From positions 19,426 through 83,425 of the forward strand of contig CAZBZP010000017.1 of NCBI GenBank assembly GCA_964496435.1: a DNA stretch of 64,000 nucleotides, written 5' to 3'. Position numbers and translations under genes: made by a program. Of this stretch, positions 8,286-17,566 are shown piece by piece. The DNA is from Berkiella sp964496435 (GTDB lineage Bacteria > Pseudomonadota > Gammaproteobacteria > Berkiellales > Berkiellaceae). The number at the start of each line of letters is the position of its first letter. Within the stretch, counting starts at the first letter, position 1. The notes under the pieces are model-generated. The model was not told the DNA's origin. It saw nothing but the letters and a program-made list of their open reading frames with translations, and did not search any database.

Positions 8286-10340
8286 ATGTTATTAGCTGCA
8301 ATTCAGGAATCGGCTGTCGATCTTGATTTCATAAAAGGATTAATTAAAACAGCCTCAGAAGAAGACAAACGTTCATGCCTTGATTATCTTGTGCGCAATA
8401 AAAAAATTTCTTTGCTTAAAAGATTGGTTAAAATTGGTCTTGATATTAATCAACCTGATTTCGCAGGCCAAACAGCACTGCATTCAGCCGTATTAGGTGG
8501 TAATGCGGATATGGTTAATAATGTTTTAGAAGCTGGCGCTGATCCTAACATTAAAGATTTTGAATTTGAAAGCCCCGTCGATATTGCCTTTAGAGAAAAA
8601 TTGACTGCGGTTTTACAAGTGCTATTGAAAGAGCAAAACTTAACGGCAGATCAAATAAAAAAGCATCCAAGCTATGGTAAAATTGAAAGCGTAAGTTATG
8701 CACAAAACCACATTAATGAAAACCTCATTACTTTTTTAAGAAGTTACGGGAATATTGAAAAGGAGCAACCCATATTCGTTGGCAAGGATGGCAATTGTAA
8801 TGGCTGGGCATTCCTGTTTCAGTATTATCTTGCTTTAGACAGCGAAGAAGAATTTTGGGATATTTTAAAATGTATTTCGCTCTGGGATCCTAAGAAATCT
8901 GAGCCTTACGATGTATTGCTTAAAGATATCAAAGGTATTTCTCCTAAGCTGGCTGAAAAATACCGTAGCTTGGGCAAGTTAATGTTTTACACTATCAATG
9001 ATCTTGTCTGGTTCCAACATGGACGGGCTTTAAGTTCTGAAACGGGTCTTCAACAAGAAAAAAGAGTAGTGCAATGGGAAGCTATCAAAAGACCAGATGA
9101 GAAAATCCAATTAAAAAACATTTTTAATATTAAAGCACCCAGTATTGAGAAAAATGAGATCCAAACCATGTTGGATTATGCTAAACGATGGCCAGGTTCA
9201 TGGATTGATATTGGCATTTATGCCAAAGCAGATATTCATCAAATTGAAGGGCATGCTATAAGTATTTATGTTACACCATCTGGTAAGTTTAAATTTTATG
9301 ATTCTAACCGCAAAAAAAGATTACCTGAAATTGCCTCAAGTAATATTGTCAGCAATTTTATTATGAGCGCACTTCGAAAGGAATCGGTAATTTCTAATTT
9401 TAATCTTTATCGCTTCTATCCTGCCGATGAAAATGTGCCAGAAATAGTTGCGCCATCCATAGCTGTTGAACCTGACCATTACAAAACCAACAACGGTAAA
9501 GATTTGCTTATTTTTGCAGCAATGTCAGGTGAAATTGATCTTGTTAAAAACCTCCTTAATGAAGGCGCAATCGAATTTCTCATCAATAATGATGAGAAGG
9601 TCTTTTATCATCTTTCTCGCTTAGCCATATTTAAAGATGATGCTTATTTAAAATCACTGTGTACAAAATATGGGATGGAATTTACACCTAAAATTTATCA
9701 AGATACAGCCAGAAGAGCACTAGCCCAAGGTGAAGTCAAAGCTTTAATTGGCATACTGCAAAGTGGTGAGCTTAAAGCAGGCACAATTGACTCACGCAAT
9801 GAAGATGACTTGGCAGCCCTACATCTTGCGGTGTATAAAAATGATAGGGAAAGTGTGAATGATCTTCTGAGATTAGGCGCCAATAAAGAGCTACGATATG
9901 ACCATGAAACGCCGCTATTCCAAGCTGCTCGCTTAGGACATAAAGCCATCGCAAAAACGCTTATTCGTAATCAAGCAAATATTGATTTCCAAAAAGAGGG
10001 AGTAATGGATGATGCGGGTTTTACCCCCTTGCATATAGCAATCCAAGGGGGACATACAATGTTGGTCAAGCTTTTATTGTTAAGCGGCGCTAATACAACT
10101 TTAAAGGATAATAAGGGCAGAACTGCTTTTGAGATAACACCGCTTAACAATCACAAGGAAATTGCTCTGCTCATTGAAAAATTCAATACATCTTCATTAT
10201 CCAAAGATAAGCGAAAATCACCATTGATTGTTAAAAAGGATCTCACAACTGGCATTGATACAAGTGATATTGACCCTTCGCTTGCTAGTGCATCTGAATT
10301 TACTGCTAAAAATAAGAAGAAATCGGATCCTGCTTTCTAA
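8286..10340 (+). CDS. Ankyrin-repeat protein with embedded papain-like (YopT/C58-like) cysteine protease domain
   Basis: 684 residues with a good ribosome site (AGAGGTG just before the ATG). Ankyrin repeats occur near residues 57-120 (GQTALHSAVLGGNADMV), 400-425 (KDLLIFAAMSGEIDLVKNLL) and 505-625 (AALHLAVYKNDRESVNDLL, TPLFQAARLGHKAIAKTLI, TPLHIAIQGGHTMLVKLLL). Between the first two groups sits a domain with a Cys171 motif (GKDGNCNGWAF), His323 (EGHAISIYV) and Asp339 (KFKFYDSNRK). The His-to-Asp spacing of 16 matches what I recall for YopT (H258/D274). That gives a plausible Cys-His-Asp triad of clan CA, with the protease role inferred. The C-terminal tail is basic and polar. The gene ends 3 bases from the convergent peptidase gene. 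Confidence 0.85.
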   Translation: MLLAAIQESAVDLDFIKGLIKTASEEDKRSCLDYLVRNKKISLLKRLVKIGLDINQPDFAGQTALHSAVLGGNADMVNNVLEAGADPNIKDFEFESPVDIAFREKLTAVLQVLLKEQNLTADQIKKHPSYGKIESVSYAQNHINENLITFLRSYGNIEKEQPIFVGKDGNCNGWAFLFQYYLALDSEEEFWDILKCISLWDPKKSEPYDVLLKDIKGISPKLAEKYRSLGKLMFYTINDLVWFQHGRALSSETGLQQEKRVVQWEAIKRPDEKIQLKNIFNIKAPSIEKNEIQTMLDYAKRWPGSWIDIGIYAKADIHQIEGHAISIYVTPSGKFKFYDSNRKKRLPEIASSNIVSNFIMSALRKESVISNFNLYRFYPADENVPEIVAPSIAVEPDHYKTNNGKDLLIFAAMSGEIDLVKNLLNEGAIEFLINNDEKVFYHLSRLAIFKDDAYLKSLCTKYGMEFTPKIYQDTARRALAQGEVKALIGILQSGELKAGTIDSRNEDDLAALHLAVYKNDRESVNDLLRLGANKELRYDHETPLFQAARLGHKAIAKTLIRNQANIDFQKEGVMDDAGFTPLHIAIQGGHTMLVKLLLLSGANTTLKDNKGRTAFEITPLNNHKEIALLIEKFNTSSLSKDKRKSPLIVKKDLTTGIDTSDIDPSLASASEFTAKNKKKSDPAF

Positions 10341-10343
10341 GTT

Positions 10344-12263
10344 TCAGGCTCCTAAACTAAAGTCATCTTCTTTTATGATCATGCTCGTCTCTATATTGCT
10401 ATTAAACGGCTCTGAACGTCCTTTGAGTACTTTGGCTAAAAATATTTCTGCTAATGCGTAAAACGCCATACGGTTTCCCGGATGCATGAACTGATGTCCT
10501 TCATCAGGAAAAATTGCATAGGTAACCGGTATGTTATTTGCTTTAAGCGCCCTTACCATTTGCTCACTTTCCTCCTGCAAAACGCGCACATCATTTGCCC
10601 CATGGCCAATCAATAATGGTTTGCTGATTTTGTTAACATAATATAAAGGTGAACGCTCTTTTAAATATGCTTTACCCTCAGGTGTTGTGGGATCGCAGCC
10701 TATCATTTCGTGAATAGCCCCTTGCATTGCCTTCCAGTAGGGAGGGAAATGTTTTGCCATGGTTTCTAAATTGGAGGGCCCAACAATGTCAACGCCACAA
10801 CAAAACACATCTGGCGTAAAGGTGAGACCAATTAAGGTGGCATAACCACCAAAGCTTCGCCCCATAATAGCGACTTTGTCTTTTGTTGTGATCTTATTTT
10901 CGATAGCCCAGTTTACGGCATCAATCAGATCTGAATGGATTTTACCTCCCCATTCGCCAAATCCCTTATGCATATGATCTTTTCCAAAGCCGGTTGAAGC
11001 ACGATAATTAATGCTTAACACAGCATAACCACGGTTAGCTAACCACTGATGCGTTGGATTGAATCCCCAAAAATCACGATAATTTGGCCCCCCATGCACC
11101 ATCAGAACTAAGGGCATCGGTTCAGTTGGGATCCCATTTCCAGCGCTATCATATTCTCTTGGCAAGGATAAATAGCTGACGCATTTTAAGCCATCACGCG
11201 TTGTTATGACCTTAGGGTACATCTTGCAAAGTGCTTGTTTTTTTAATTCATCATGGCTATCAAATAAATAAATCATTTCCTGTTGTAAACGATGATAAAG
11301 ATAATAAGTAATGGGGCCATTATCATGAATATAACTTACCACCCAGGTTTCATTGTTCTCAGTTTGACTTAAGATATCGATGTCACCATCATCTATATTT
11401 TTTAAATAATCAAAATCACGGTTTAATGCTGTATCGATGGGATGCCATTGTTTACGCTCATAGTTTGTTGCCACGGCCAAGGGTTGAGCAGACATCGGGC
11501 ATACTAATACATCGCACACATCAGCTTGTATATCGTTAAATAAGTTTTGATGTCCTGAGCCATCAAGTGCGATACTGCTTAAGGTAGAGGTATTATGATC
11601 ATTGCTTTGTAACGCATAAAGCTTTTGGTATTTGCTTGAAAGTCCTAAACGTAATCGGGGGTAAAAATAGAGCCCTGAAACATCATGTAAAGGTACTTCT
11701 AAAATGGTTTTGGTTTCTTGCCTTAAATCAACATACTTTGCACCTTGATTTTCAACTTTAAAACCAATTCTTAAATCCAAATCATCATCTGCTAAAAAAT
11801 CCCAATAGGTGCTGTTTTCATAAATGCAGGAGAGCTCACCACTTAAGAGATCTGCTTTATAAACATCCATGAAGCGCTTATCGCGTGCATTCACACCAAT
11901 GAGTATTGTTTCTGGGTGCTTGTTGCTTTGATGTAATAGTCTTGCTTGCTGACCTTTCTCACTCAGCGCACGTGTTTGCCCTGTTGATAAGTGGTAAGCA
12001 AATAATTGCCAATTTTCATCACCTTGATGATCATGTATGTAAAGTAAATGATCACTGTTTTTCGACCACCACACATCTTTGCAGGGATGATCGCTTGCAC
12101 TAACGGGGATTGCCTCATCAAGTGCCCCCACCTTTGCCAACCAGAGATTCAAATTACCTTTATAAGGGGCAAGGTAAGATATGTATTTCCCATCTGGGCT
12201 TATTTTGGCCAAATGTTTAGTGGGATCAGCCCATAAAATTTGCCTTGGAATAAGGGGATCCAT
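10344..12263 (-). CDS. S9 family prolyl oligopeptidase (acylaminoacyl-peptidase type)
   Basis: A 639-residue serine peptidase. The N-terminal ~370 residues are beta-propeller-like (repeated short blades such as DGKYISYLAPYKGNLNLWLA), and the C-terminal ~260 residues form an alpha/beta-hydrolase. The catalytic triad reads as Ser470 in GRSFGGY, Asp558 in GANDVRV and His590 in DEGHQF. The oxyanion-hole segment is LMVHGGP. There is no signal peptide, so it is likely cytosolic and cleaves short oligopeptides. It starts ATG GAT with AAGGA about 11 bases upstream. It is monocistronic and convergent with the ankyrin gene. Confidence 0.93.
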   Translation of the reverse strand: MDPLIPRQILWADPTKHLAKISPDGKYISYLAPYKGNLNLWLAKVGALDEAIPVSASDHPCKDVWWSKNSDHLLYIHDHQGDENWQLFAYHLSTGQTRALSEKGQQARLLHQSNKHPETILIGVNARDKRFMDVYKADLLSGELSCIYENSTYWDFLADDDLDLRIGFKVENQGAKYVDLRQETKTILEVPLHDVSGLYFYPRLRLGLSSKYQKLYALQSNDHNTSTLSSIALDGSGHQNLFNDIQADVCDVLVCPMSAQPLAVATNYERKQWHPIDTALNRDFDYLKNIDDGDIDILSQTENNETWVVSYIHDNGPITYYLYHRLQQEMIYLFDSHDELKKQALCKMYPKVITTRDGLKCVSYLSLPREYDSAGNGIPTEPMPLVLMVHGGPNYRDFWGFNPTHQWLANRGYAVLSINYRASTGFGKDHMHKGFGEWGGKIHSDLIDAVNWAIENKITTKDKVAIMGRSFGGYATLIGLTFTPDVFCCGVDIVGPSNLETMAKHFPPYWKAMQGAIHEMIGCDPTTPEGKAYLKERSPLYYVNKISKPLLIGHGANDVRVLQEESEQMVRALKANNIPVTYAIFPDEGHQFMHPGNRMAFYALAEIFLAKVLKGRSEPFNSNIETSMIIKEDDFSLGA

Positions 12264-12444
12264 GTAAGGGTTTTTCCTTCTTTATATTATTGAAGATAAT
12301 TAGTTGTAATTACACTTAATGCCTTTGTCGTTATAGTGACTATATATATTAGTTATTTTTGGGTCAAAGCTGCAGTTCATCACAAATTAGAACCGCTTAA
12401 TCGTCTTTTCCTTGACAATAATTCAAAAAATTCACAGTTAACTA

Positions 12445-12472
12445 TTGAACTAGCAAAGCATTTGGGTATAAT
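12445..12472 (+). promoter_or_regulatory. Sigma70-type promoter of the TetR gene
   Basis: TTGAAC at 12445-12450, a 16-base spacer, then a perfect TATAAT at 12467-12472. The predicted transcript would begin near 12479, giving a leader of about 38 bases before the ATG at 12517. A perfect TTGACA also occurs at 12412 but has no good -10 partner. Confidence 0.55.
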
Positions 12473-12516
12473 GGCTGGAAATTCTCCTGACTTAGCAATT
12501 AAAGGAAATAGACATT

Positions 12517-13080
12517 ATGGCCAGACGCAATGATAAACGTGAACGCTTAGTTGAAGCTGCAGACACACTCTTCCACCAACAAGGCGTGAGCAATACAACC
12601 CTAGCGAATATCGCTACCTTAGCTGATGTACCGCTTGGAAACGTTTATTACTACTTCAAATCCAAAGATTCCATTATCTTGGCTGTTGTAGAACGCCGTA
12701 AAAAGCAATTAGCTGGCTTGTTCTCTGAATGGAGCAATCGTCCAGACATCAAAAGCCGCCTCAAAGGTTTGGTGGAATACGTTGGTTCTTTGGCTGAAGA
12801 ATCTGCGAAATTTGGTGATTCCTTAGGCAGCTTGTGCCAAGAATTAGGTAAACAAGGTGGTGCTATTGGACAGGCTACTTCACAATTAATGAATGAAATT
12901 ATTCATTGGTGTGAAAAGCAGTTTAAAGCATTGGGAAAGTCTGAAGATGAATCTTCAAAGCTAGCGCTTAACTTAGTAGCAAGCTTACAAGGTATCAGTT
13001 TGATTACCCTGACTTTCAAAGACCCACAATATGTTGCAAGACAAGGTCAATATTTAGACCAATGGATCGAAGCAATCTAA
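12517..13080 (+). CDS. TetR/AcrR family transcriptional regulator
   Basis: 187 residues. The N-terminal helix-turn-helix is classical: RERLVEAADTLFHQQGVSNTTLANIATLADVPLG followed by NVYYYFKSKDSIILAVVE (residues about 8-60). The remaining ligand-binding domain has no recognisable specificity motif. The ribosome site AAAGGAA lies 8-10 bases before the ATG. It is flanked by the divergent S9 peptidase and by nrdA some 460 bases downstream, so its target cannot be read from context; it may act on its own promoter or the divergent peptidase gene. Confidence 0.92.
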   Translation: MARRNDKRERLVEAADTLFHQQGVSNTTLANIATLADVPLGNVYYYFKSKDSIILAVVERRKKQLAGLFSEWSNRPDIKSRLKGLVEYVGSLAEESAKFGDSLGSLCQELGKQGGAIGQATSQLMNEIIHWCEKQFKALGKSEDESSKLALNLVASLQGISLITLTFKDPQYVARQGQYLDQWIEAI

Positions 13081-13104
13081 CTTCGATTTCCACTTTGCAT
13101 TCAG

Positions 13105-13140
13105 GCTTCGCAGGAATGGTTGTTACCTAACCTGCGAAGC
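13105..13140 (+). terminator. Hairpin after the TetR gene
   Basis: 10-bp perfect stem GCTTCGCAGG / CCTGCGAAGC with a 16-base loop, 24 bases after the TetR stop, followed by TTTGG. The stem is strong but the T-run is short. Confidence 0.5.
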
Positions 13141-13541
13141 TTTGGCATAGTGAGAGCTTGTAGACAAAACTTAAATTCTCATCTACCACTTATCCGATTT
13201 ACTAAAAAATTTTTTATCTTCACAGACAATAAGTTAAAATTGCTGGCAGCCAAGTAATACCAAGGGCTCAAGCTAAAAGTAGCGCAAAGCTTACAAATCC
13301 GATCCCACTTTTATCACAGCTTTTCCACAACTTACCCCCAGGTTCTCCACTTGCATTGATTTTCAAACCGCACTATCTTGTATGTAGATGTTTTTATTGT
13401 TCTATATGTTGGGGTTCAAAAGGTATTTCCCCAAATTGATTCACCAGATGTTAGTTTAAAAACTTAACCGCTTTTATAGCTGGTGACGAGGCTTTTTTGA
13501 CTCTAAATCATGAACCCCTAAGCTTACAGGTTAAAGAAAAT
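13141..13541. other. Long intergenic region upstream of nrdA
   Basis: About 400 bases with no open frame of note. It holds the candidate NrdR boxes described separately and TTTTCCACA at 13321, one mismatch from a DnaA box. No tRNA, riboswitch or small-protein gene was recognised in the rest. An in-frame TTG at 13497 preceded by GAGG is an alternative nrdA start. Confidence 0.5.
13370..13414 (+). promoter_or_regulatory. Candidate tandem NrdR boxes upstream of nrdAB
   Basis: Two 16-base segments resemble the NrdR consensus acaCwAtATaTwGtgt: 13370-13385 (GCACTATCTTGTATGT) and 13399-13414 (GTTCTATATGTTGGGG). The second keeps most of the central CTATATGTTG core. They start 29 bases apart, close to the roughly three-turn spacing known for paired NrdR sites. 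Their position before nrdA fits the known regulon of NrdR. No nrdR gene is in the window. Confidence 0.4.
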
Positions 13542-16370
13542 ATGTCGACACAAACTGAAGCCTTCTCTCAACTGCCGGTTGCACCCAAACCAGGTCAACT
13601 CTATGTTATGCGTCGAGACAATCGTACGCTGGTTCCTTTTAACCAAGATAAAATTCATGTTGCTATTACTAAAGCCTATTTGGCTGTTGAAGGTGGTAAT
13701 GCAGCCGCCTCAAGACGCGTACATGAAGTGGTAGATAACCTCACTGCCCAAGTAACGGCAGCGCTTTCTCGCCATCTTAACTCAGGCGGCATTGTTCGCG
13801 TTGAAGAAATTCAAGATCAAGTAGAATTGGCTTTAATGCGTTTGGATCTGCACAAAGTAGCACGTACTTATATTCTTTATCGTGAAGAAAGACGCTTAGC
13901 GCGTGAAACCAATCAAAAAGCAGCAGCGCCTTCTAACGAAATTCATGTAACACTTGATAATGGCAATCGCGTTCCATTGGATGAACAACGTTTGAAGAAT
14001 ATCGTTAATGTTGCTTGCCAAGAACTGAGCGACGTTGATGCAAGTGGTATTATCAATGATACCAAGCGCAATATTTTCGATGGCATTAAGGCTAGTGATT
14101 TACGCAAAGCCTTGATCATGAGTGCGCGTACCAAAATTGAAATTGAGCCAAACTACTCCTATGTTGCAGCACGTTTGCTCTTAGATGATTTACATAATGA
14201 AGCCTTAAAATTCTTAGGATTTACTGTTCCTAATAATGATCAAGAAAAAGCGGCGCTTTACCCACAAGTCTTTAGAAAATTCATTGAAAAAGGCGTGGAA
14301 TTCGATCTTTTAAGTCCAGAATTGAAAGACTTTGATCTCGATAAACTCAGCAATGCCATGGTGCTTTCACGTGACTATCAGTTCACCTATCTTGGCTTGC
14401 AAACCTTGTATGATCGTTATTTCATACATCGTGATGGTATTCACTATGAATTGCCACAAATGTTCTTTATGCGTGTAGCCATGGGGCTTGCTATCACCGA
14501 ACAAGATAAAAATGAACGTGCCATTGAGTTCTATCATTTGTTATCTTCCTTTGATTACATGAGCTCTACCCCAACCTTATTTAATTCAGGCACAACACGT
14601 CCTCAGCTCTCAAGCTGCTTTTTAACAACCGTGCCAGATGATTTGGATGGTATTTATAGTGCTTTAAAAGACAATGCACTACTTTCTAAATTTGCCGGTG
14701 GTTTAGGTAACGATTGGACCTATATTCGCGCCATGGGTGCACATATCAAGGGTACCAATGGTAAATCTCAAGGTGTGGTTCCTTTCTTAAAGGTAGCCAA
14801 TGATACCGCTGTTGCTGTCAATCAAGGCGGAAAACGTAAAGGCGCTATGTGTGCTTACCTTGAAACCTGGCATTTGGATATCGAAGAATTCTTGGAATTG
14901 CGTAAAAACACAGGCGATGACAGACGCCGTACGCATGATATGAATACTGCCAATTGGGTTCCTGATTTGTTTATGAAGCGGGTCATGGAAAATAAAGACT
15001 GGACACTCTTCTCTCCTGATGAAGTGCCAGACTTACATGATCTCTATGGCAAAGCTTTTGATGATGCTTACACCAATTATGAGCAAATGGCGCAAGAAGG
15101 AAAATTACGCAGCCATAAGAAGATCCCTGCTGTTAACCTATGGCGTAAAATGCTTGGGCTGATTTTTGAAACGGGCCATCCTTGGATTACGTTTAAAGAT
15201 CCCTGCAATTTGCGTTCACCACAGCAACATGCTGGCGTTATTCATAGCTCCAATTTATGCACGGAAATAACTTTAAACACTTCCGTTGATGAAATTGCCG
15301 TATGTAATTTAGGTAGTATCAACCTAGCGCAGCACATCACAGATAAAGGCTTAGATCTAGAAAAGCTACAAAGAACAATTAAAACCGCTGTGCGCATGTT
15401 GGATAACGTTATTGAAATCAACTACTACTCCGTGCCACAAGCTAAACAGTCTAACTTGCGTCATCGTCCAGTTGGCTTAGGCTTAATGGGCTTCCAAGAT
15501 GCGCTTTATTTGTGTGATATTCCTTATAGCTCACATAAAGCCGTCGATTTTGCAGATAAAACAATGGAAGCTATCAGCTACTATGCCATTTTGGCTTCAG
15601 CTGATTTAGCACAAGAAAAAGGCAGTTATTCTTCATTTGAAGGCTCATTATGGAGCAAAGGGATCCTCCCCATAGACTCTATTAAAGCTTTAGCTGAATA
15701 TCGCACTGATAAATACTTGGATCTTGATAGAAGCCAAACCTTTGATTGGGCGATGGTTCGTGAACGCGTGAAGAAAGTAGGTATGCGTAACTCAAACGTA
15801 ATGGCAATTGCACCTACCGCAACCATTTCCAATATTTGCGGAGTGAGCCAATCTATTGAGCCTACTTATCAGAACCTTTATGTTAAATCTAACCTTTCAG
15901 GTGAATTCACCGTAGTAAACCCTTACTTAGTGAAAGATTTGAAACAATTAAAGATCTGGGATGAAGTATTGGTTAACGATCTTAAATATTTCAATGGTAG
16001 CGTTCAGCAAATTGACAGAATTCCTAATGAACTCAAAGCGAAATATGCAACCGCTTTTGAAATCGACCCACAATGGTTGATTGAAGCAGGTGCACGCCGC
16101 CAGAAATGGATTGATCAAAGCCAATCCTTGAATGTATACATTGATAAACCCTCAGGGAAGAAAATAGATACCGTTTATAAACTTGCTTGGATCCGAGGTC
16201 TTAAAACAACTTATTATTTAAGAACACTTGGGGCGAGTGATGCAGAAAAATCAACCGTTTCAAGAAGTACATTGAATGCTGTGAAAGCGACGCATGATGA
16301 AATTGTCATGACCGCCTCAAGCGCTCAAGTTTGCCCCATTGACGATCCATCATGCGAAGCTTGCCAGTAG
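13542..16370 (+). CDS. nrdA: Ribonucleoside-diphosphate reductase alpha subunit, class Ia
   Basis: Large subunit that reduces ribonucleoside diphosphates to deoxyribonucleotides in the cytosol. From this start it has 942 residues. Two ATP-cone-like regions lie at about residues 15-115 and 125-215, as in some pseudomonad NrdA. Active-site residues are visible: Cys359 and Cys588 (redox pair), and N571-C573-E575 in NLCTE (thiyl radical site). The C-terminal shuttle cysteines are in CPIDDPSCEACQ. The ATG at 13542 (MSTQTEAF) is chosen. A TTG at 13497 with GAGG five bases upstream would add 15 residues and cannot be excluded. nrdB follows after 12 bases, so the two are cotranscribed. Confidence 0.96.
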   Translation: MSTQTEAFSQLPVAPKPGQLYVMRRDNRTLVPFNQDKIHVAITKAYLAVEGGNAAASRRVHEVVDNLTAQVTAALSRHLNSGGIVRVEEIQDQVELALMRLDLHKVARTYILYREERRLARETNQKAAAPSNEIHVTLDNGNRVPLDEQRLKNIVNVACQELSDVDASGIINDTKRNIFDGIKASDLRKALIMSARTKIEIEPNYSYVAARLLLDDLHNEALKFLGFTVPNNDQEKAALYPQVFRKFIEKGVEFDLLSPELKDFDLDKLSNAMVLSRDYQFTYLGLQTLYDRYFIHRDGIHYELPQMFFMRVAMGLAITEQDKNERAIEFYHLLSSFDYMSSTPTLFNSGTTRPQLSSCFLTTVPDDLDGIYSALKDNALLSKFAGGLGNDWTYIRAMGAHIKGTNGKSQGVVPFLKVANDTAVAVNQGGKRKGAMCAYLETWHLDIEEFLELRKNTGDDRRRTHDMNTANWVPDLFMKRVMENKDWTLFSPDEVPDLHDLYGKAFDDAYTNYEQMAQEGKLRSHKKIPAVNLWRKMLGLIFETGHPWITFKDPCNLRSPQQHAGVIHSSNLCTEITLNTSVDEIAVCNLGSINLAQHITDKGLDLEKLQRTIKTAVRMLDNVIEINYYSVPQAKQSNLRHRPVGLGLMGFQDALYLCDIPYSSHKAVDFADKTMEAISYYAILASADLAQEKGSYSSFEGSLWSKGILPIDSIKALAEYRTDKYLDLDRSQTFDWAMVRERVKKVGMRNSNVMAIAPTATISNICGVSQSIEPTYQNLYVKSNLSGEFTVVNPYLVKDLKQLKIWDEVLVNDLKYFNGSVQQIDRIPNELKAKYATAFEIDPQWLIEAGARRQKWIDQSQSLNVYIDKPSGKKIDTVYKLAWIRGLKTTYYLRTLGASDAEKSTVSRSTLNAVKATHDEIVMTASSAQVCPIDDPSCEACQ

Positions 16371-16382
16371 GAGAATAAGAGA

Positions 16383-17504
16383 ATGACGACTGCAACACAT
16401 GTTGTAGAATTACCAGGAACAAAAGCGCCACAAGGTACAACCAAAGGCGGCTCAACTGGATTAGAAGCACTAGAAATGGGCGCAGCGCGTATTCGCGTGG
16501 ATGATAAAAAAATTATCAACTGCCGCGCTGATTTAAATCAGCTTGTGCCTTTTAAATATGAATGGGCATGGGATAAATATCTTGTTGCTTGTGCTAACCA
16601 TTGGATGCCTACTGAAATTAATATGTCAGCAGACGTCGCCTTATGGAAAAGCAACGATGGTTTAACACCTGATGAGCGCATGATTATTGAGCGTAACTTA
16701 GGATTTTTCTCAACAGCTGATTCCTTAGTTGCAAATAACTTGGTGTTAGCGGTATACCGCCATATCACCAACCCTGAGTGCCGTCAGTATTTACTACGTC
16801 AGGCTTTTGAAGAAGCGCTACATACCCATGCTTATCAATATGTGATTGAGAGCTTAGGTATGGATGAAGCACGCATATTTAATATGTATCGTGAAATACC
16901 CTCGGTATCTACCAAAGCAGCCTGGGCCCTACCTTTCACTGAAAGCTTAGGTGATCCTAATTTCCATACGGGCACTTTCGAGGCAAATCAACGTCTATTA
17001 AGAGATTTGATTGCTTTCTATGTAGTATTTGAAGGTATTTTCTTCTATGTCGGCTTTACCCAAGTACTTTCTTTAGGACGTCGTAATAAAATGATGGGAA
17101 CCGCAGAGCAGTTCCAATATATTTTACGCGATGAAAGCATGCATCTTAATTTTGGTATCGATGTGATTAACCAAATTAAGATTGAAAATCCTGAATTGTG
17201 GACACAATCATTCCAAAAAGAAATGATAGCGCTTATCCGCGAAGGTGTAGATTTAGAAGCGCAATACGCTATCGATACCATGCCACGCGGTATTTTGGGT
17301 CTTAATGCTCAAATGTTCAGAGAATATTTAGAATTTGTGGCGAATCGTCGTTGCGCACAAATTGGCTTACCTGAGCAATATCCTGGTGTGGTTAACCCCT
17401 TCCCTTGGATGAGTGAAATCATTGATTTGAAGAAAGAAAAGAATTTCTTTGAAACCAGAGTGACAGAATATCAAACCGGCGGCACCTTAAGCTGGGAAGA
17501 TTAA
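16383..17504 (+). CDS. nrdB: Ribonucleoside-diphosphate reductase beta subunit, class Ia
   Basis: 373 residues; small subunit that houses the diferric-tyrosyl radical cofactor. All expected residues are present: Asp113, Glu144, His147, Glu217, Glu251 and His254 as iron ligands, and Tyr151 as the radical residue in EEALHTHAYQ. Keeping the tyrosine places it in class Ia rather than the tyrosine-less Ic group. The ribosome site AGGAGAATAAGAG directly precedes the ATG. It is translated from the nrdA transcript and pairs with NrdA. A strong hairpin follows the stop. Confidence 0.96.
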   Translation: MTTATHVVELPGTKAPQGTTKGGSTGLEALEMGAARIRVDDKKIINCRADLNQLVPFKYEWAWDKYLVACANHWMPTEINMSADVALWKSNDGLTPDERMIIERNLGFFSTADSLVANNLVLAVYRHITNPECRQYLLRQAFEEALHTHAYQYVIESLGMDEARIFNMYREIPSVSTKAAWALPFTESLGDPNFHTGTFEANQRLLRDLIAFYVVFEGIFFYVGFTQVLSLGRRNKMMGTAEQFQYILRDESMHLNFGIDVINQIKIENPELWTQSFQKEMIALIREGVDLEAQYAIDTMPRGILGLNAQMFREYLEFVANRRCAQIGLPEQYPGVVNPFPWMSEIIDLKKEKNFFETRVTEYQTGGTLSWED

Positions 17505-17514
17505 TGCTCTTTTG

Positions 17515-17541
17515 AGGCGAAAAGCAGTTTGCTTTTCGCCT
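17515..17541 (+). terminator. Hairpin downstream of nrdB
   Basis: Perfect 12-bp stem AGGCGAAAAGCA / TGCTTTTCGCCT with a 3-base loop, 11 bases after the nrdB stop. It is followed by GTCTGG rather than a T-run, so it may stabilise the nrdAB 3' end or partly terminate rather than act as a full intrinsic terminator. Confidence 0.45.
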
Positions 17542-17566
17542 GTCTGGCACCTTAATAAGGATATTT

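Noticed and set aside
12336..12533. A 65-codon open frame upstream of the TetR gene
   Set aside because: It contains the TetR promoter, overlaps the TetR start in another frame and has no ribosome site.
13321..13330. DnaA box upstream of nrdA
   Set aside because: A single TTTTCCACA with one mismatch and no neighbouring boxes; too weak to list as a site.
13497..13541. TTG start of nrdA with GAGG upstream
   Set aside because: It remains possible, but the ATG at 13542 gives a more usual N-terminus; noted as the alternative rather than chosen.
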